Positions 1 through 8,867 of a DNA stretch of 64,000 bases are shown one piece after another (within the stretch, counting starts at the first letter, position 1; every line of letters starts with the position of its first letter). The notes under the pieces are model-generated. The model did no database searches, was not told the DNA's origin, and saw only the letters and a list, made by a program, of their open reading frames with translations. The stretch spans positions 433,973 to 497,972 of the forward strand of contig VTEF01000002.1 in the NCBI GenBank assembly GCA_008180335.1. The letters run 5' to 3'. This DNA comes from Priestia megaterium. Lineage in GTDB: Bacteria > Bacillota > Bacilli > Bacillales > Bacillaceae_H. Both the position numbers and the translations under genes were made by a program.

Positions 1-2
1 CT

Positions 3-215
3 GATGCCGATCAAGCGGCTGCTTGGTCTGCGATGACGCAATCATTCGGGTATATTATCGGTGCCATTGGCCCTTTAGTCATTGGGCTTATTTATGATGT
101 AACCAAGCAATTTAATTCAGCGATTTTCTTTTTGCTTGCTATGATTTTATGCATGATGATCATTCAAGTTCTAGCAATAACTTCACTCTCTCGAAAAAGT
201 GTGTATGAATCGTAA
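3..215 (+). CDS. MFS transporter, C-terminal end only (CynX/NimT-like)
   Basis: The reading frame is already open at the left edge, so only the last 70 or so residues of a membrane transporter are seen. They contain two hydrophobic segments, one starting FGYIIGAIGPLVIGL and one around SAIFFLLAMILCMMIIQVLA, and then a short basic tail. The AWSAMTQSFGY stretch followed by GAIGPL resembles the last two helices of CynX/NimT-type major facilitator proteins. The substrate cannot be told from this piece. No clear T-rich terminator follows. Confidence 0.6.
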   Translation, partial: DADQAAAWSAMTQSFGYIIGAIGPLVIGLIYDVTKQFNSAIFFLLAMILCMMIIQVLAITSLSRKSVYES

Positions 216-486
216 GGATGGGAGAAGAAACAGTTGTTTCTGCTACTCTATCTATCATACAGACGTAAGCAATCAGCACCTTCATGCATTCGGCTAGAGC
301 TTCATTTTCAAAAAATTGGGACTTCTAGTGAATATGATTGCTATAAGAAATATTTTACAATAAAAATAGAAAACGTTAAGAAGGGGATGAGGCTTTAATC
401 AGCGGGGTTCTTATGCTTGTTGAACCGGGATTAATAGATCAGCAGAAACAAATAAAGCAGTTTTTTCTTCTTGAAAGGAGGACTTT

Positions 487-1851
487 ATGAAACGATTAAT
501 CTCTGTTCTTTCACTTACACTGCTGTTTACAGGTGCTGCTGCCGTTTCAGCGGACATGAGCACAGATTCAACTTTTTCAAGCCAACAAATGAATCGTGGA
601 AAACCTCTTGCATACCCTATTTTAATAAAGGCAAAAAAACCGGAGGAAGTCGGGATGTCTTCTAAAAAACTTAAAGAAGTAGATGAAATCATTGAAAAGG
701 ACGTCAGAAATGGTTTTCCTGGTGCAGTGTTATTAGTTATCAAAGATGGGAAAATCGTTAAAAACACAGCATACGGCTACGCCAAAAAATATGAAGGACT
801 TGACCTGTTAAGGCACCCGCAAAAAATGAAAACAGATACAATGTTTGATTTGGCTTCTAACACAAAGATGTATGCTGTAAACTTTGCGCTGCAAAAGCTT
901 GTCAGTGAAGGGAAGCTGGATTTAAACGCTCGTGTCAATCAGTATATTCCTGAATTTAAAGATCAGCCACAAGACAACATTAAAGGAAAAGATACGCTTC
1001 GCATCATTGACATCCTGCATCATAGTGCTGGTTTTCCAGCAGACCCACAATATTTCAACCCAAAAGCAGGTGCTTTGTACTCTCAAGATCGCAACATCAC
1101 ATTAAAAATGCTTTCTAAAACCCCACTGCAATATGAACCAGGCACAAAAAACATCTATAGTGATGTAGATTATATGTTACTAGGATATATAATTGAAAAA
1201 ATAACAGAACAGCCGTTAGATCAGTATGTGGAACAGCAAATTTATACGCCATTAGGGCTTAAGCACACAGTCTTCAATCCGCTGCAAAAAGGCTTTAAGG
1301 CAAAAGATTTTGCTGCCACGGAACTGAAAGGAAATACACGAGATGGTGTGATTCGTTTTCCGAATATTCGAACGTACACGTTACAGGGTGAGGTGCATGA
1401 CGAGAAGGCATTTTATTCAATGGCCGGCGTTTCTGGACATGCAGGGCTTTTCTCTACAACGAGTGATGTAGCCGTTTTACTTCAAGTGATGTTAAATGGA
1501 GGCGGATACGGGAATGTTCAGTTATTTGACCAAGAAACAATTGATACATTTGTCAGCCCGTCAAAATTAAATCCAACATATGGATTAGGATGGAGACGAA
1601 ACGGCAATTCAAGTATGGAGTGGATGTTCGGTCCGTATGCGAGTGAAACTGCAGTCGGACATACCGGATGGGTTGGAACAGTAACGATTATCGACCGCGA
1701 GCAAAATCTAGGAATGGTCTTACTTACAAATAAAAAGCATTCGCCGCTCATAGATCCAAAAGAAAACCCTAATAAATTTGAAGGAGATGTCTTTGAAACA
1801 GGGCAGTATGGCAGTGTGGTGCGTGCTGTGTATGAGGCTTTAAATCAATAA
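487..1851 (+). CDS. Secreted serine hydrolase of the beta-lactamase/PBP4B class
   Basis: A 454-residue protein with an N-terminal signal sequence (hydrophobic residues 5-20, possible cleavage near AVSA-DM) and a class C beta-lactamase-type fold. The active-site SxxK is S124-N-T-K127, a Tyr-Ser-Asp stretch follows in the middle (YSDVDY), and the KTG-like box is HTG near residue 395. This pattern and length resemble E. coli YfeW (PBP4B) and the Bacillus YbbE group, which act on cell-wall peptides or esters outside the membrane. The exact substrate is unknown. A strong AAAGGAGG ribosome site lies 7 bases before the ATG. It stands alone and is followed by a terminator. Confidence 0.8.
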   Translation: MKRLISVLSLTLLFTGAAAVSADMSTDSTFSSQQMNRGKPLAYPILIKAKKPEEVGMSSKKLKEVDEIIEKDVRNGFPGAVLLVIKDGKIVKNTAYGYAKKYEGLDLLRHPQKMKTDTMFDLASNTKMYAVNFALQKLVSEGKLDLNARVNQYIPEFKDQPQDNIKGKDTLRIIDILHHSAGFPADPQYFNPKAGALYSQDRNITLKMLSKTPLQYEPGTKNIYSDVDYMLLGYIIEKITEQPLDQYVEQQIYTPLGLKHTVFNPLQKGFKAKDFAATELKGNTRDGVIRFPNIRTYTLQGEVHDEKAFYSMAGVSGHAGLFSTTSDVAVLLQVMLNGGGYGNVQLFDQETIDTFVSPSKLNPTYGLGWRRNGNSSMEWMFGPYASETAVGHTGWVGTVTIIDREQNLGMVLLTNKKHSPLIDPKENPNKFEGDVFETGQYGSVVRAVYEALNQ

Positions 1852-1940
1852 ACAAGCATCAATCAATTTTTTAGATCGTTTTGCTGAAAATATGATTTAA
1901 TAGAAGTATCTATTTGGCTTCTTTCATGGCAAATTAAGAG

Positions 1941-1970
1941 GCGATTTCACCTGTGGTGAAGTTGCTTTTT
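1941..1970 (+). terminator. Rho-independent terminator after the serine hydrolase
   Basis: A stem GCGATTTCACC / GGTGAAGTTGC (with G-T wobbles) is followed by six T residues, 90 bases after the hydrolase stop codon. Confidence 0.7.
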
Positions 1971-2010
1971 TATGATGTGCATAAGTTTAATCAGAAACAT
2001 TAATATAAAT

Positions 2011-2024
2011 CCGGCAGCTGCCGG
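2011..2024. promoter_or_regulatory. Perfect 14-bp palindrome ahead of the merR gene
   Basis: CCGGCAGCTGCCGG is its own reverse complement, is far more GC-rich than its surroundings, and ends just before the ribosome site of the MerR-type gene. It may be an operator for that regulator, although classical MerR operators are longer dyads within a promoter spacer. The assignment is an inference. Confidence 0.4.
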
Positions 2025-2044
2025 ATGAAAAGGTGACAGTGAAT

Positions 2045-2878
2045 ATGGAAAATAAATTTACCATTGGAGAAATGTCTAAGCTTCATCATATTCCGATTAA
2101 AACGCTTCGCTATTATGATGAGATTGGCTTGTTTACCCCGTTTGAAGTCGATCCTCAAACAGGATATCGCTATTATACGTTAGAGCAATTTAAGAAATTA
2201 GATCTTATTTTGTATTTAAAAATGCTTGGTGTGCCGTTAAAGGAAATAAAAAAGAAAGTCGAGTACAGCAGCTTAGACGAATTTATTCAAATGCTGACGG
2301 AATACCGGCAAATAACAGAACAAAAAATAAATGAACTAACTAAAATTAATGGAAGGGTAAAAGAAAGAATTTTAGAGCTTGAAAGGACAAAAACGATTAA
2401 ATACATTGGCAAGCCGCTGATTAAATCACTTCCGGACCGTGAAATCATTGAAGTTAAAAGACGAGTTAGCACATTAAATGAATGCGAAAGCATACTTCGA
2501 GATTTAAAAAAGAAGATTAATCATATTACACCGATTGTGATTGGAAAAGTAGGTTTTATATTATCAGCTGACTATATAACAAAACGCCAATTCACGGATT
2601 ATGAAGGTATGTTTTTACTAGTGGAAGAGCATGTTTCACCACAGCATGAATTAATAACGGTTCTTCCAAGCGGGACGTATGCATCGGTTTATATGAGGGA
2701 GCCCAGAGAGAAAGAGGAAAAATACTATCAGGCATTATTAACGTATATTAATGAGCACGGCTATCAGCCTGATGGCCCTTTTTTAATTCGCCAAATTGTC
2801 GATTCAGCCATTTCTTATAATGAAGAAGAGCGGCTAAAAGAAATTCAAATTCGAATTAAACCATTGACTGTCCAGTAA
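2045..2878 (+). CDS. MerR-family regulator with GyrI-like effector domain (BmrR type)
   Basis: Residues 1-75 form a MerR winged helix (FTIGEMSKLHHIPIKTLRYYDEIGLF, then DPQTGYRYY). A coiled-coil linker runs to about residue 110, and a C-terminal effector-binding domain of the BmrR/GyrI type follows. Such proteins sense lipophilic drugs and switch on efflux genes by untwisting a promoter. I place the start at the ATG with AGGTG ten bases upstream; in-frame GTG codons lie 6 and 12 bases earlier. The next gene is a drug exporter in the same direction 51 bases downstream, which fits a regulator-pump pair. Confidence 0.85.
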   Translation: MENKFTIGEMSKLHHIPIKTLRYYDEIGLFTPFEVDPQTGYRYYTLEQFKKLDLILYLKMLGVPLKEIKKKVEYSSLDEFIQMLTEYRQITEQKINELTKINGRVKERILELERTKTIKYIGKPLIKSLPDREIIEVKRRVSTLNECESILRDLKKKINHITPIVIGKVGFILSADYITKRQFTDYEGMFLLVEEHVSPQHELITVLPSGTYASVYMREPREKEEKYYQALLTYINEHGYQPDGPFLIRQIVDSAISYNEEERLKEIQIRIKPLTVQ

Positions 2879-2929
2879 CTGGAGGGTTTACTATGAGAAT
2901 ATTGTAAAAAGTTGAAGGGAGAGACAGCT

Positions 2930-4153
2930 GTGATAAATCCACAAGTGATTTCTAAAGGAATGTCTTTAAGTCGGGGGAATCGAATGGTGCTTGTTTTAAT
3001 ACTAGGTTCATTAAGCGCTTTTGGTCCTTTATCCATTGACATGTATTTGCCGGCGTTGCCGACTCTCGCCAAAGAGCTTGGGACAACGGCATCATTAGCA
3101 CAAGCAAGTTTAACCGCTTGTTTGCTGGGCTTAGCATTTGGGCAAGTTGTAATGGGGCCTTTTAGTGATATTCGAGGCCGGAAAAAGCCGCTTGCAGCTG
3201 CCTTAATTATTTACACGGCCGCTTCCGTTTTGTGCGCATTTGCACCTTTTATTTGGGTGTTTATCGCATTGCGGTTCATTCAAGGTGTAGCAGGGTCAGC
3301 AGGAATGGTAATTTCAAGAGCAAGTGTAAGAGATTTATTCTCAGGATCTGACTTAACAAAATTCTTTTCTATGTTAATGCTAGTGAACGGTTTAGCACCT
3401 ATTTTAGCGCCAGTTGCAGGAGGTCAGTTATTGCAAGTCGTATCTTGGCGCGGTGTATTTGGCGTATTAGCCATAATTGGAGCGCTGATGTTTGTAGCTG
3501 TGCTAGCTGGGTTAAAAGAAACACTTCCTGTGGAACGCCGTAAAGCAGGCGGTTTAAAAGAAGTATTAAGCACATTCAGGCTGCTGTTAAAAGATCGGGT
3601 ATTTGTGGGATATGCACTGACACAAGGATTTGTTATGAGTGCGATGTTTGCTTATATTTCAGGTTCGACATTCGTGCTTCAAGATATATATGGGCTTTCA
3701 CCGCAAATGTTTAGTCTCATATTTGCAATCAATGGATTAGGTATTATTTTAGCAACACAAGTAACAGGCCGTTTAGCCGGTAAAGTAAGTGAGGCGAAGC
3801 TGCTCGTTTGCGGTCTTCTTCAAGCGGCTGTCAGCAGTGTGCTATTGGTTGCTGGTATTATCGTTCATGTCCCGGTTGTTTTTATATGCCTCATGTTATT
3901 CTTTGCTGTATCAAGCGTTGGGATTGTCAATACAACTGTATTTTCGCTCGCCATGCAAAATCAAGCAGCGAATGCTGGAAGCGCGTCTGCTTTACTTGGG
4001 TTGCTGCCGTTTTTATTAGGTGCAGCTGTAGCTCCATTGGTTGGGCTTGGCGGGGGCCAAACCGCTTTGCCGATGGGAGTTGTGATTGCCATTTGCAATT
4101 TAGCAGCGTTAAGCGTGTATATAATGCTAGTGAAACGCCGGAAAAATGGGTAA
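2930..4153 (+). CDS. Bcr/CflA-family multidrug efflux MFS transporter
   Basis: A 407-residue, 12-helix major facilitator protein. The first helix carries SIDMYLPALPTLAKEL, typical of Bcr/CflA exporters (chloramphenicol, bicyclomycin, florfenicol group). The loop-2 motif is GPFSDIRGRKKPL, and motif C follows in helix 5 (LAPVAGGQL). It exports small hydrophobic molecules by proton antiport. I prefer the GTG start at 2930 because AAGGGAGA lies 7-8 bases upstream. It is likely co-transcribed with and controlled by the MerR protein just upstream. The real substrate cannot be inferred. Confidence 0.85.
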   Translation: MINPQVISKGMSLSRGNRMVLVLILGSLSAFGPLSIDMYLPALPTLAKELGTTASLAQASLTACLLGLAFGQVVMGPFSDIRGRKKPLAAALIIYTAASVLCAFAPFIWVFIALRFIQGVAGSAGMVISRASVRDLFSGSDLTKFFSMLMLVNGLAPILAPVAGGQLLQVVSWRGVFGVLAIIGALMFVAVLAGLKETLPVERRKAGGLKEVLSTFRLLLKDRVFVGYALTQGFVMSAMFAYISGSTFVLQDIYGLSPQMFSLIFAINGLGIILATQVTGRLAGKVSEAKLLVCGLLQAAVSSVLLVAGIIVHVPVVFICLMLFFAVSSVGIVNTTVFSLAMQNQAANAGSASALLGLLPFLLGAAVAPLVGLGGGQTALPMGVVIAICNLAALSVYIMLVKRRKNG

Positions 4154-4227
4154 TGAACAAAGAAAATCCTGCCTCTAAGCAAACAAGAGCATGTCTTAAA
4201 AATATATTGATTTAATAGTTTCAATAA

Positions 4228-4256
4228 TTGACAGAATCTGCTTCATTTTATATGAT
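4228..4256 (+). promoter_or_regulatory. Sigma-A promoter of the terC riboswitch transcript
   Basis: TTGACA and TATGAT are separated by exactly 17 bases, a near-consensus vegetative promoter. Transcription would begin about 10 bases before the riboswitch. Confidence 0.8.
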
Positions 4257-4274
4257 AGAAGAATCTTAATGAAT

Positions 4275-4394
4275 CTTTCTCCTAAAGGGGAGTAGCTTTT
4301 ACAGCAAAGTCGTCACCTCAGAGTTTAACTCTCGGCTTTGTTGGCAACCTTTCGTTGTTAGCAAGACCTTTATCAAAGCGATAAAGGTCTTTTT
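4275..4394 (+). promoter_or_regulatory. yybP-ykoY manganese riboswitch with terminator
   Basis: The segment starts CCTAAAGGGGAGTAGCTTTT and later has AGTCGTCACCTCAG, GGCAACCTTTCG and GCAAGACC, which are the conserved blocks of the yybP-ykoY aptamer. The closing strand AGACCTTTATC pairs with GATAAAGGTCT followed by TTTT, giving an intrinsic terminator. In this RNA class Mn(II) stabilises the aptamer and prevents the terminator, so the downstream gene is switched on by manganese. The location, directly ahead of a TerC-family gene, is one of its usual contexts. Confidence 0.88.
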
Positions 4395-4477
4395 ATGTGT
4401 AAAAGAGGAGGAAGGTACATTTTAGAATCGAAGCATTTGAAAAATCAGAGTTACATATAAAGATGGAGGTAAAGAGA

Positions 4478-5158
4478 TTGGATGCTTTAGGAATGTCGTT
4501 TCAAGATTTGCTGCAAATTGTCTTTTTAGATTTGATTTTAAGTGGAGATAATGCTGTTGTTATTGCAATGGCTGCTCGTAATGTACCTAAAGATTTACAA
4601 AAAAGAGCGATATTAATCGGTACGGGCGGAGCGATTGGCCTTCGATTATTATTTGCTGCTATTATTGTCCCGTTATTGAAAATCCCATTAATTGGAGCAA
4701 TCGGCGGTATTATGCTGATTTGGATTGCATATAAGTTGTTGGCTGATGAAAGTGATCACGGAAGCGAAATGAAGGGAAATACAACCGTTTGGGGAGCTGT
4801 AAAAACAATTATGATTGCTGATGCCGTTATGTCATTAGATAACGTATTAGCTCTTGCAGGAGTTGCTCACGAGTTCCTTCCTATCATGATGGGAATCTTG
4901 ATTTCGATTCCAATTATTATCTGGGGAAGCAGCTTTATTATGAAGGCAATGGACAAGTTTCCAATCATCGTTTATGCAGGTTCAGCTTTATTGGCTTGGT
5001 CAGCAAGTAAAATGATTGTAGAAGATAAAATCATTGGCAGCTATTTGCATGGCGATGTGTTGCATGCCGTAATCCAAGTCGCTGTTACAATCGGAGTCGT
5101 ATCACTTGGTTATCTGAAAAAGAAACAAATGAAAAACGCGCACGCAAACGCAGCTTAA
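4478..5158 (+). CDS. TerC-family integral membrane protein (probable Mn exporter)
   Basis: A 226-residue protein with about seven hydrophobic segments and the two acidic TerC signatures LSGDNAVVIAMA (near residue 25) and SLDNVLALAG (near residue 120). TerC proteins of this size (YkoY, YceF, YjbE types) are linked to manganese efflux, including loading of exported metalloenzymes. The start is a TTG, because GGAGGT lies 7 bases upstream; an ATG fifteen bases earlier overlaps that ribosome site. Control by the upstream Mn riboswitch supports a role in relieving manganese excess. Confidence 0.85.
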   Translation: MDALGMSFQDLLQIVFLDLILSGDNAVVIAMAARNVPKDLQKRAILIGTGGAIGLRLLFAAIIVPLLKIPLIGAIGGIMLIWIAYKLLADESDHGSEMKGNTTVWGAVKTIMIADAVMSLDNVLALAGVAHEFLPIMMGILISIPIIIWGSSFIMKAMDKFPIIVYAGSALLAWSASKMIVEDKIIGSYLHGDVLHAVIQVAVTIGVVSLGYLKKKQMKNAHANAA

Positions 5159-5159
5159 A

Positions 5160-5190
5160 ACACAGAGAAGAATGCTTCTCTGTGTTTTTT
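5160..5190 (+). terminator. Terminator after terC
   Basis: A perfect stem ACACAGAGAAG / CTTCTCTGTGT with an AATG loop is followed by six T residues. Confidence 0.9.
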
Positions 5191-5319
5191 CTTTCTAAAT
5201 AAACAAATGAGAGTGGGTTATAGCTGCAAAATGAATGGTGTCATTCCCGAAATCATAATCATTGGCAAACTTATTTGAATAGGATGTAAGTAAGTACTTA
5301 ATGACGGGATAGATTGCAA

Positions 5320-5925
5320 ATGGAGAATCAGGCTAAAGAAATTATTGGTGCATGGATAGCAGCAATCGGAACAATCAGTTCTGCTATCGGAAGCACCTCG
5401 TTCCGTTTTATAAAAAGTGAGGTAAGAGAAGATTTAAATTTGTGGGGAAATGTCTTACAGGGTACGGGAAACGCTCTGGTAGCTGACGGACAAGAAGGAA
5501 TATCGCTCGAAAAGATTGGAAATGAAATTCAATCAGTTGGGAATATAACGGTAATAGCCGGGCTTGTGATCGATTTTGAAGATGAAACACAGCAGAAGCT
5601 AATCATTGCCGGAAACTTGATACAGGCTTTAGGCGGAGCTGCTGCGCTTGGAGATGAATTTCAGGATGTTTCAACTGCAGGTGATTTATACAATATTTAT
5701 GGAAACCTATTGCAAGCGATAGGGAATTCATTGCAAGCGATAGGAGGAGCTTACGAATTAAGAAGTAGCATCAATGAGCAATGTGAGGCTAGAAACGATC
5801 AAAGCGATGGTCAAAACGATGAAGATGAGTACGGTCAATCATTAGATGTTGTTGGCAGCTGGATACAAGCAATTGGTTCTGTCCTTTCAGTGATTGGTCA
5901 AATAAGGGAGGAAACTGCAGAATAA
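5320..5925 (+). CDS. Repeat protein of the DUF6944 type
   Basis: About 200 residues built from degenerate repeats of the form G-x-W/L-I/L-Q-A-I/T-G-x-x-x-x-x-I-G: GAWIAAIGTISSAIG at the N-terminus, GNLIQALGGAAALG and GNLLQAIGNSLQAIG in the middle, and GSWIQAIGSVLSVIG near the C-terminus. There is no signal peptide. The repeats are amphipathic with Gly at fixed places, so a helical-hairpin array is likely. The family is of unknown function. The start is uncertain: ATG at 5320 or TTG at 5314, neither with a strong ribosome site. Confidence 0.65.
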   Translation: MENQAKEIIGAWIAAIGTISSAIGSTSFRFIKSEVREDLNLWGNVLQGTGNALVADGQEGISLEKIGNEIQSVGNITVIAGLVIDFEDETQQKLIIAGNLIQALGGAAALGDEFQDVSTAGDLYNIYGNLLQAIGNSLQAIGGAYELRSSINEQCEARNDQSDGQNDEDEYGQSLDVVGSWIQAIGSVLSVIGQIREETAE

Positions 5926-5957
5926 GAGAATGATAGGCTGTCATAAACTGAAAAGAA

Positions 5958-6188
5958 TCATTTCCGGTGAAAATTATGACTGAATAGCAGGTTTAACCAA
6001 GCGATTCCTCTTTTACCAAGCTTATGCTCTCTATAACCACTGCGGGCTTTTTCGTATCCATACCAGATGAGCATCAGTCTAAGTCCGATCAGTAAGGCTG
6101 ATTGATAGTCACTGATCAATTTAATAGCTTTCTCACCATCTCCGTCACAAAAACGGTCGACGCTTAAAACTAAAAAAAGTAGAAGGAG
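5958..6188 (-). pseudogene. Possible remnant of a small membrane protein gene
   Basis: On the minus strand an open stretch of about 76 codons with no usable start reads like real protein: FCDGDGEKAIKLISDYQSA, then a hydrophobic helix LLIGLRLMLIWYGYEKA and a basic tail. It ends in TGA and is preceded in frame by a TAG. No ribosome site is present, so I read it as the 3' part of a lost gene. The family was not recognised. The rest of the gap between 5926 and 6428 holds only a terminator hairpin. Confidence 0.35.
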
Positions 6189-6298
6189 CTACGTTAAGCA
6201 TCTTAATCATTTCATCGTTTTTTCACCAACATAGGTTAAACTAGTAAATGTTCGTGCAAGCTACACAACCCATTTTTGATAACTCTTTTTCTCTTTGT

Positions 6299-6330
6299 AA
6301 AAGCTCACTTTTTATAAGTGAGCTTTTTTT
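6299..6330 (+). terminator. Terminator-like hairpin (copy 1 of a repeated element)
   Basis: AAGCTCACTT / AAGTGAGCTT forms a 10-bp stem with a TTTAT loop and a run of T. The same stem and loop recur at 25710-25737. Confidence 0.7.
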
Positions 6331-6428
6331 ATTGGTAAGCATTGTTGTTTTGCATTTTTAATCTAAACAATGTCAGATACTGATTTGGCTGCTCTAGAAA
6401 AAATCGCATCTTTCATATTTACGCCAGC

Positions 6429-6554
6429 TTATTTTTGCATATCCTTTTTTGTGATTTCGCTTCGGATGTTGATTTCTTTAGAGATTTCAGCATCTTTTTT
6501 CTGGTTATTCGGATATTTATTTGCTCGCTCCCGGTTGTCATTTCGGTTTGTCAT
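6429..6554 (-). CDS. Small hydrophilic protein, 41 residues
   Basis: On the minus strand the ATG is preceded by AAAGGAGG with ideal spacing, and 41 codons follow (MTNRNDNRERANKYPNNQKK at the N-terminus). The product is very rich in Asn, Lys, Glu and Arg with no hydrophobic core, like many small spore or stress proteins of bacilli. I do not recognise the family. The opposite-strand frame over the same bases lacks a ribosome site and is less likely. Confidence 0.55.
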   Translation of the reverse strand: MTNRNDNRERANKYPNNQKKDAEISKEINIRSEITKKDMQK

Positions 6555-6795
6555 GTTCAAACCTCCTTTCATTCAAGTTCGGAGTTTAGTTTATACAAAA
6601 GGAGAATTTTAATCCGAATTTGACGAAAAATTTCCCCTGCTACATAAGTGATAGACTGAAAAGGCCAATCATATCGGAAGGAAGCCTGCTAACGGGTGCC
6701 ACTAAAAAGTGTTCGTTCTGTTTATTCCTCATTCATCTTGTATAGACTGTATAAAAAAAGTGTTGAAGGAATGAGATAGACGGAGGATTTGTGCT

Positions 6796-7296
6796 ATGGC
6801 TGCTAACCCAAAAGGTTCAAATAATTCAACTTACGCTGTTTATTCGGCTCGAAACCTATGGTCTGGATTTCTGTTCGGACTAGGCTTAGCCGCTTTTTTC
6901 GATGAAACTGTGTTTCATCAATTGCTGCATTGGCATCATTTTTATGATCGATCTACGACTAATATAGGATTAATCTCTGACGGCTTTTTTCACGCCTTTA
7001 GCTGGTTTGCGACAATTGGAGGATTATTTCTGTTCGCTGACCTTCGCCGCCGTCATGCATTATCACTTGCAAGGTGGGTGGGAGGTGTTTGGCTCGGATC
7101 AGGTCTCTTTCAGTTATATGACGGTACCATTCAGCATAAGCTAATGCGCATACATCAGATTCGGTATGTAGAAAATGTAATTATCTATGATGTGGTCTGG
7201 AATTTCATTGCGATTGTCATGGTTATAGCCGGTATCATCCTCACTATTCGCACACGGCATACACGAAAAGAAGGTCTTTCAGATGAACATTCATAA
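6796..7296 (+). CDS. DUF2243 membrane protein
   Basis: A 166-residue protein with four hydrophobic segments. The first helix GLGLAAFFDETVFHQLLHWHH, with an aspartate and several histidines, is typical of DUF2243. Such proteins are regularly encoded beside CtaG homologues, and the next gene here is a ctaG homologue overlapping it by 14 bases, so the two are surely co-translated. The histidine-rich helix suggests metal or haem handling during oxidase assembly; this is inference. CGGAGGA precedes the ATG. Confidence 0.8.
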   Translation: MAANPKGSNNSTYAVYSARNLWSGFLFGLGLAAFFDETVFHQLLHWHHFYDRSTTNIGLISDGFFHAFSWFATIGGLFLFADLRRRHALSLARWVGGVWLGSGLFQLYDGTIQHKLMRIHQIRYVENVIIYDVVWNFIAIVMVIAGIILTIRTRHTRKEGLSDEHS

Positions 7297-8101
7297 TCAT
7301 AGTCATTATGGTCATGAAGCTCATAGTGTTCACATCGCTGAATTTATTCCTCAATTGCTCTTAGCACTGCCGTTTGCAGCAGCATTGGTTTTGTATATTT
7401 TTGCTGCTGTATCGAGTCGTCGATACAAACCATGGCCTCTGTACCGCACATTTTTTTGGTGCTTGGGAATTATTTGTGCACTCGCTGCAGTTGCGGGGCC
7501 AATTGCACACCGAGTGCATACAGATTTTACAGTGCATATGATTAGTCATTTGCTTCTTGGCATGCTTGCTCCGCTTCTACTGGTGCTGGGGGCTCCGCTG
7601 ACTCTTGTTTTGCGTACACTCAATGTAAATTTGGCACGCCGTCTTTCATATATCCTGCGAAGCCGGTTCGTGCGAATTCCTAGTCATCCAGTTACTGCAG
7701 CTCTGCTTAATGTAGGAGGATTATGGCTGCTCTATACGACAGACTTATATGAGGCGATGCATCGTAATATGCTTTTTCATCTGTTCATACACATCCATGT
7801 TTTTTTGGCGGGTTATTTATTTACTGCATCGCTTATTTATATGGACCCAATGCCGCATCGAGTCAGTTATCTATACCGTGCGAGTGTGTTATGGATTGCG
7901 CTAGCAGGACATGGCATCTTATCTAAGTATGTGTATAATCAGCCACCAGCTGGTGTACCGAAAGCACAGGCTGAAGCGGGAGGTATGCTCATGTATTATG
8001 GCGGTGATGTCATTGATATGGCTCTCATCTTCATCCTTTGCTTGCAATGGTTCAGAGCTGCTAGACCCCGAGCATTGGTTCATGAACCAGCGAAATCATA
8101 A
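7283..8101 (+). CDS. ctaG: CtaG-like cytochrome c oxidase assembly protein
   Basis: A 272-residue polytopic membrane protein of the caa3_CtaG family. It begins with a histidine-rich tail (HNHSHYGHEAHSVH) and has about six or seven helices, with HRVHTDFTVHMISHLLLGMLAP as the central conserved block. Bacterial CtaG of this type helps assemble the copper centre of caa3-type oxidase. The start overlaps the end of the DUF2243 gene. No ctaC-F genes are nearby, so this pair acts at a distance from the oxidase operon or serves another oxidase. Confidence 0.8.
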   Translation: MNIHNHSHYGHEAHSVHIAEFIPQLLLALPFAAALVLYIFAAVSSRRYKPWPLYRTFFWCLGIICALAAVAGPIAHRVHTDFTVHMISHLLLGMLAPLLLVLGAPLTLVLRTLNVNLARRLSYILRSRFVRIPSHPVTAALLNVGGLWLLYTTDLYEAMHRNMLFHLFIHIHVFLAGYLFTASLIYMDPMPHRVSYLYRASVLWIALAGHGILSKYVYNQPPAGVPKAQAEAGGMLMYYGGDVIDMALIFILCLQWFRAARPRALVHEPAKS

Positions 8102-8295
8102 ATATCAGTTCTTCAGAGAATGTACATACAGCTCCGCACGCCTTTTTGTCAACAGTACCGGATGATATAAAAAGGCGTGATATAAGAATTATGCTTTGGG
8201 AATAGTAATAATTTTAAAAATTTAGATGCTTCCTTTTTTATATCATGATAATTTTTAGAGTGTAGAAAATATTGATATAAAAGGAGAAGAGATAT

Positions 8296-8745
8296 ATGAA
8301 TATCAAGATTGAAAACGTACCAAAATATCGAATTGCATATGTACGACAAGTTGGTCCATACGGTCCGGATAACATCCAAGCGATGAAAAAATTAAAAAGC
8401 TGGGCTAAGGAAAACAATCTGCTTGCCGAAACAGCAATAATACTTGGTATTTCGCAAGATAACCCTGAAACAACTTCCCCTGAAAACTGTCGCTATGATG
8501 CCTGTATCGTCATTTCAAACGATTATCAAATTGATGCTTCCGTTAGTGAAAGTGAACTATCTGGCGGGAAATATGCTATTTGCAAAGTTAAACATACAGC
8601 AGAAGACATTCAACATGCGTGGACTGAAATTTTTTCTGAACTACTAAACAATGGCTATCAAATTGATTCCAAACCGATTTTTGAAAAGTACATTGGGGAA
8701 ATGGTTTATAGCGATTATTGTGAAATCTGTGTACCAATAAAATGA
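8296..8745 (+). CDS. Stand-alone GyrI-like effector-binding protein
   Basis: A 149-residue protein consisting only of a GyrI-like/AraC-effector-binding fold (MNIKIENVPKYRIAYVRQVG at the N-terminus, a C-terminal Tyr-rich CEICVPIK strand). Related E. coli SbmC modulates DNA gyrase; other members bind or hydrolyse hydrophobic small molecules. GGAGAAG precedes the ATG. A similar domain is fused to an AraC DNA-binding domain in the gene at 18409. Confidence 0.75.
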   Translation: MNIKIENVPKYRIAYVRQVGPYGPDNIQAMKKLKSWAKENNLLAETAIILGISQDNPETTSPENCRYDACIVISNDYQIDASVSESELSGGKYAICKVKHTAEDIQHAWTEIFSELLNNGYQIDSKPIFEKYIGEMVYSDYCEICVPIK

Positions 8746-8867
8746 AAAGGGTGATTACCTGAGAGCTTCATATTTGTTTTCTAAGTGGCTTGCTTTGCAA
8801 TGATCTTTAACAATCAGGCGCTATTACGGAATAAAACCTAGATAGTAAACGACTTTATTGTTGTTCG

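Noticed and set aside
3808-4215. Long alternative-frame ORF inside the Bcr/CflA gene
   Set aside because: Out-of-frame Cys/Trp-rich shadow of a well-supported transporter gene.
6370-6612. 80-codon plus-strand frame over the small minus-strand gene
   Set aside because: The minus-strand gene has an ideal AAAGGAGG ribosome site; the plus-strand frame has none and is its antisense shadow.
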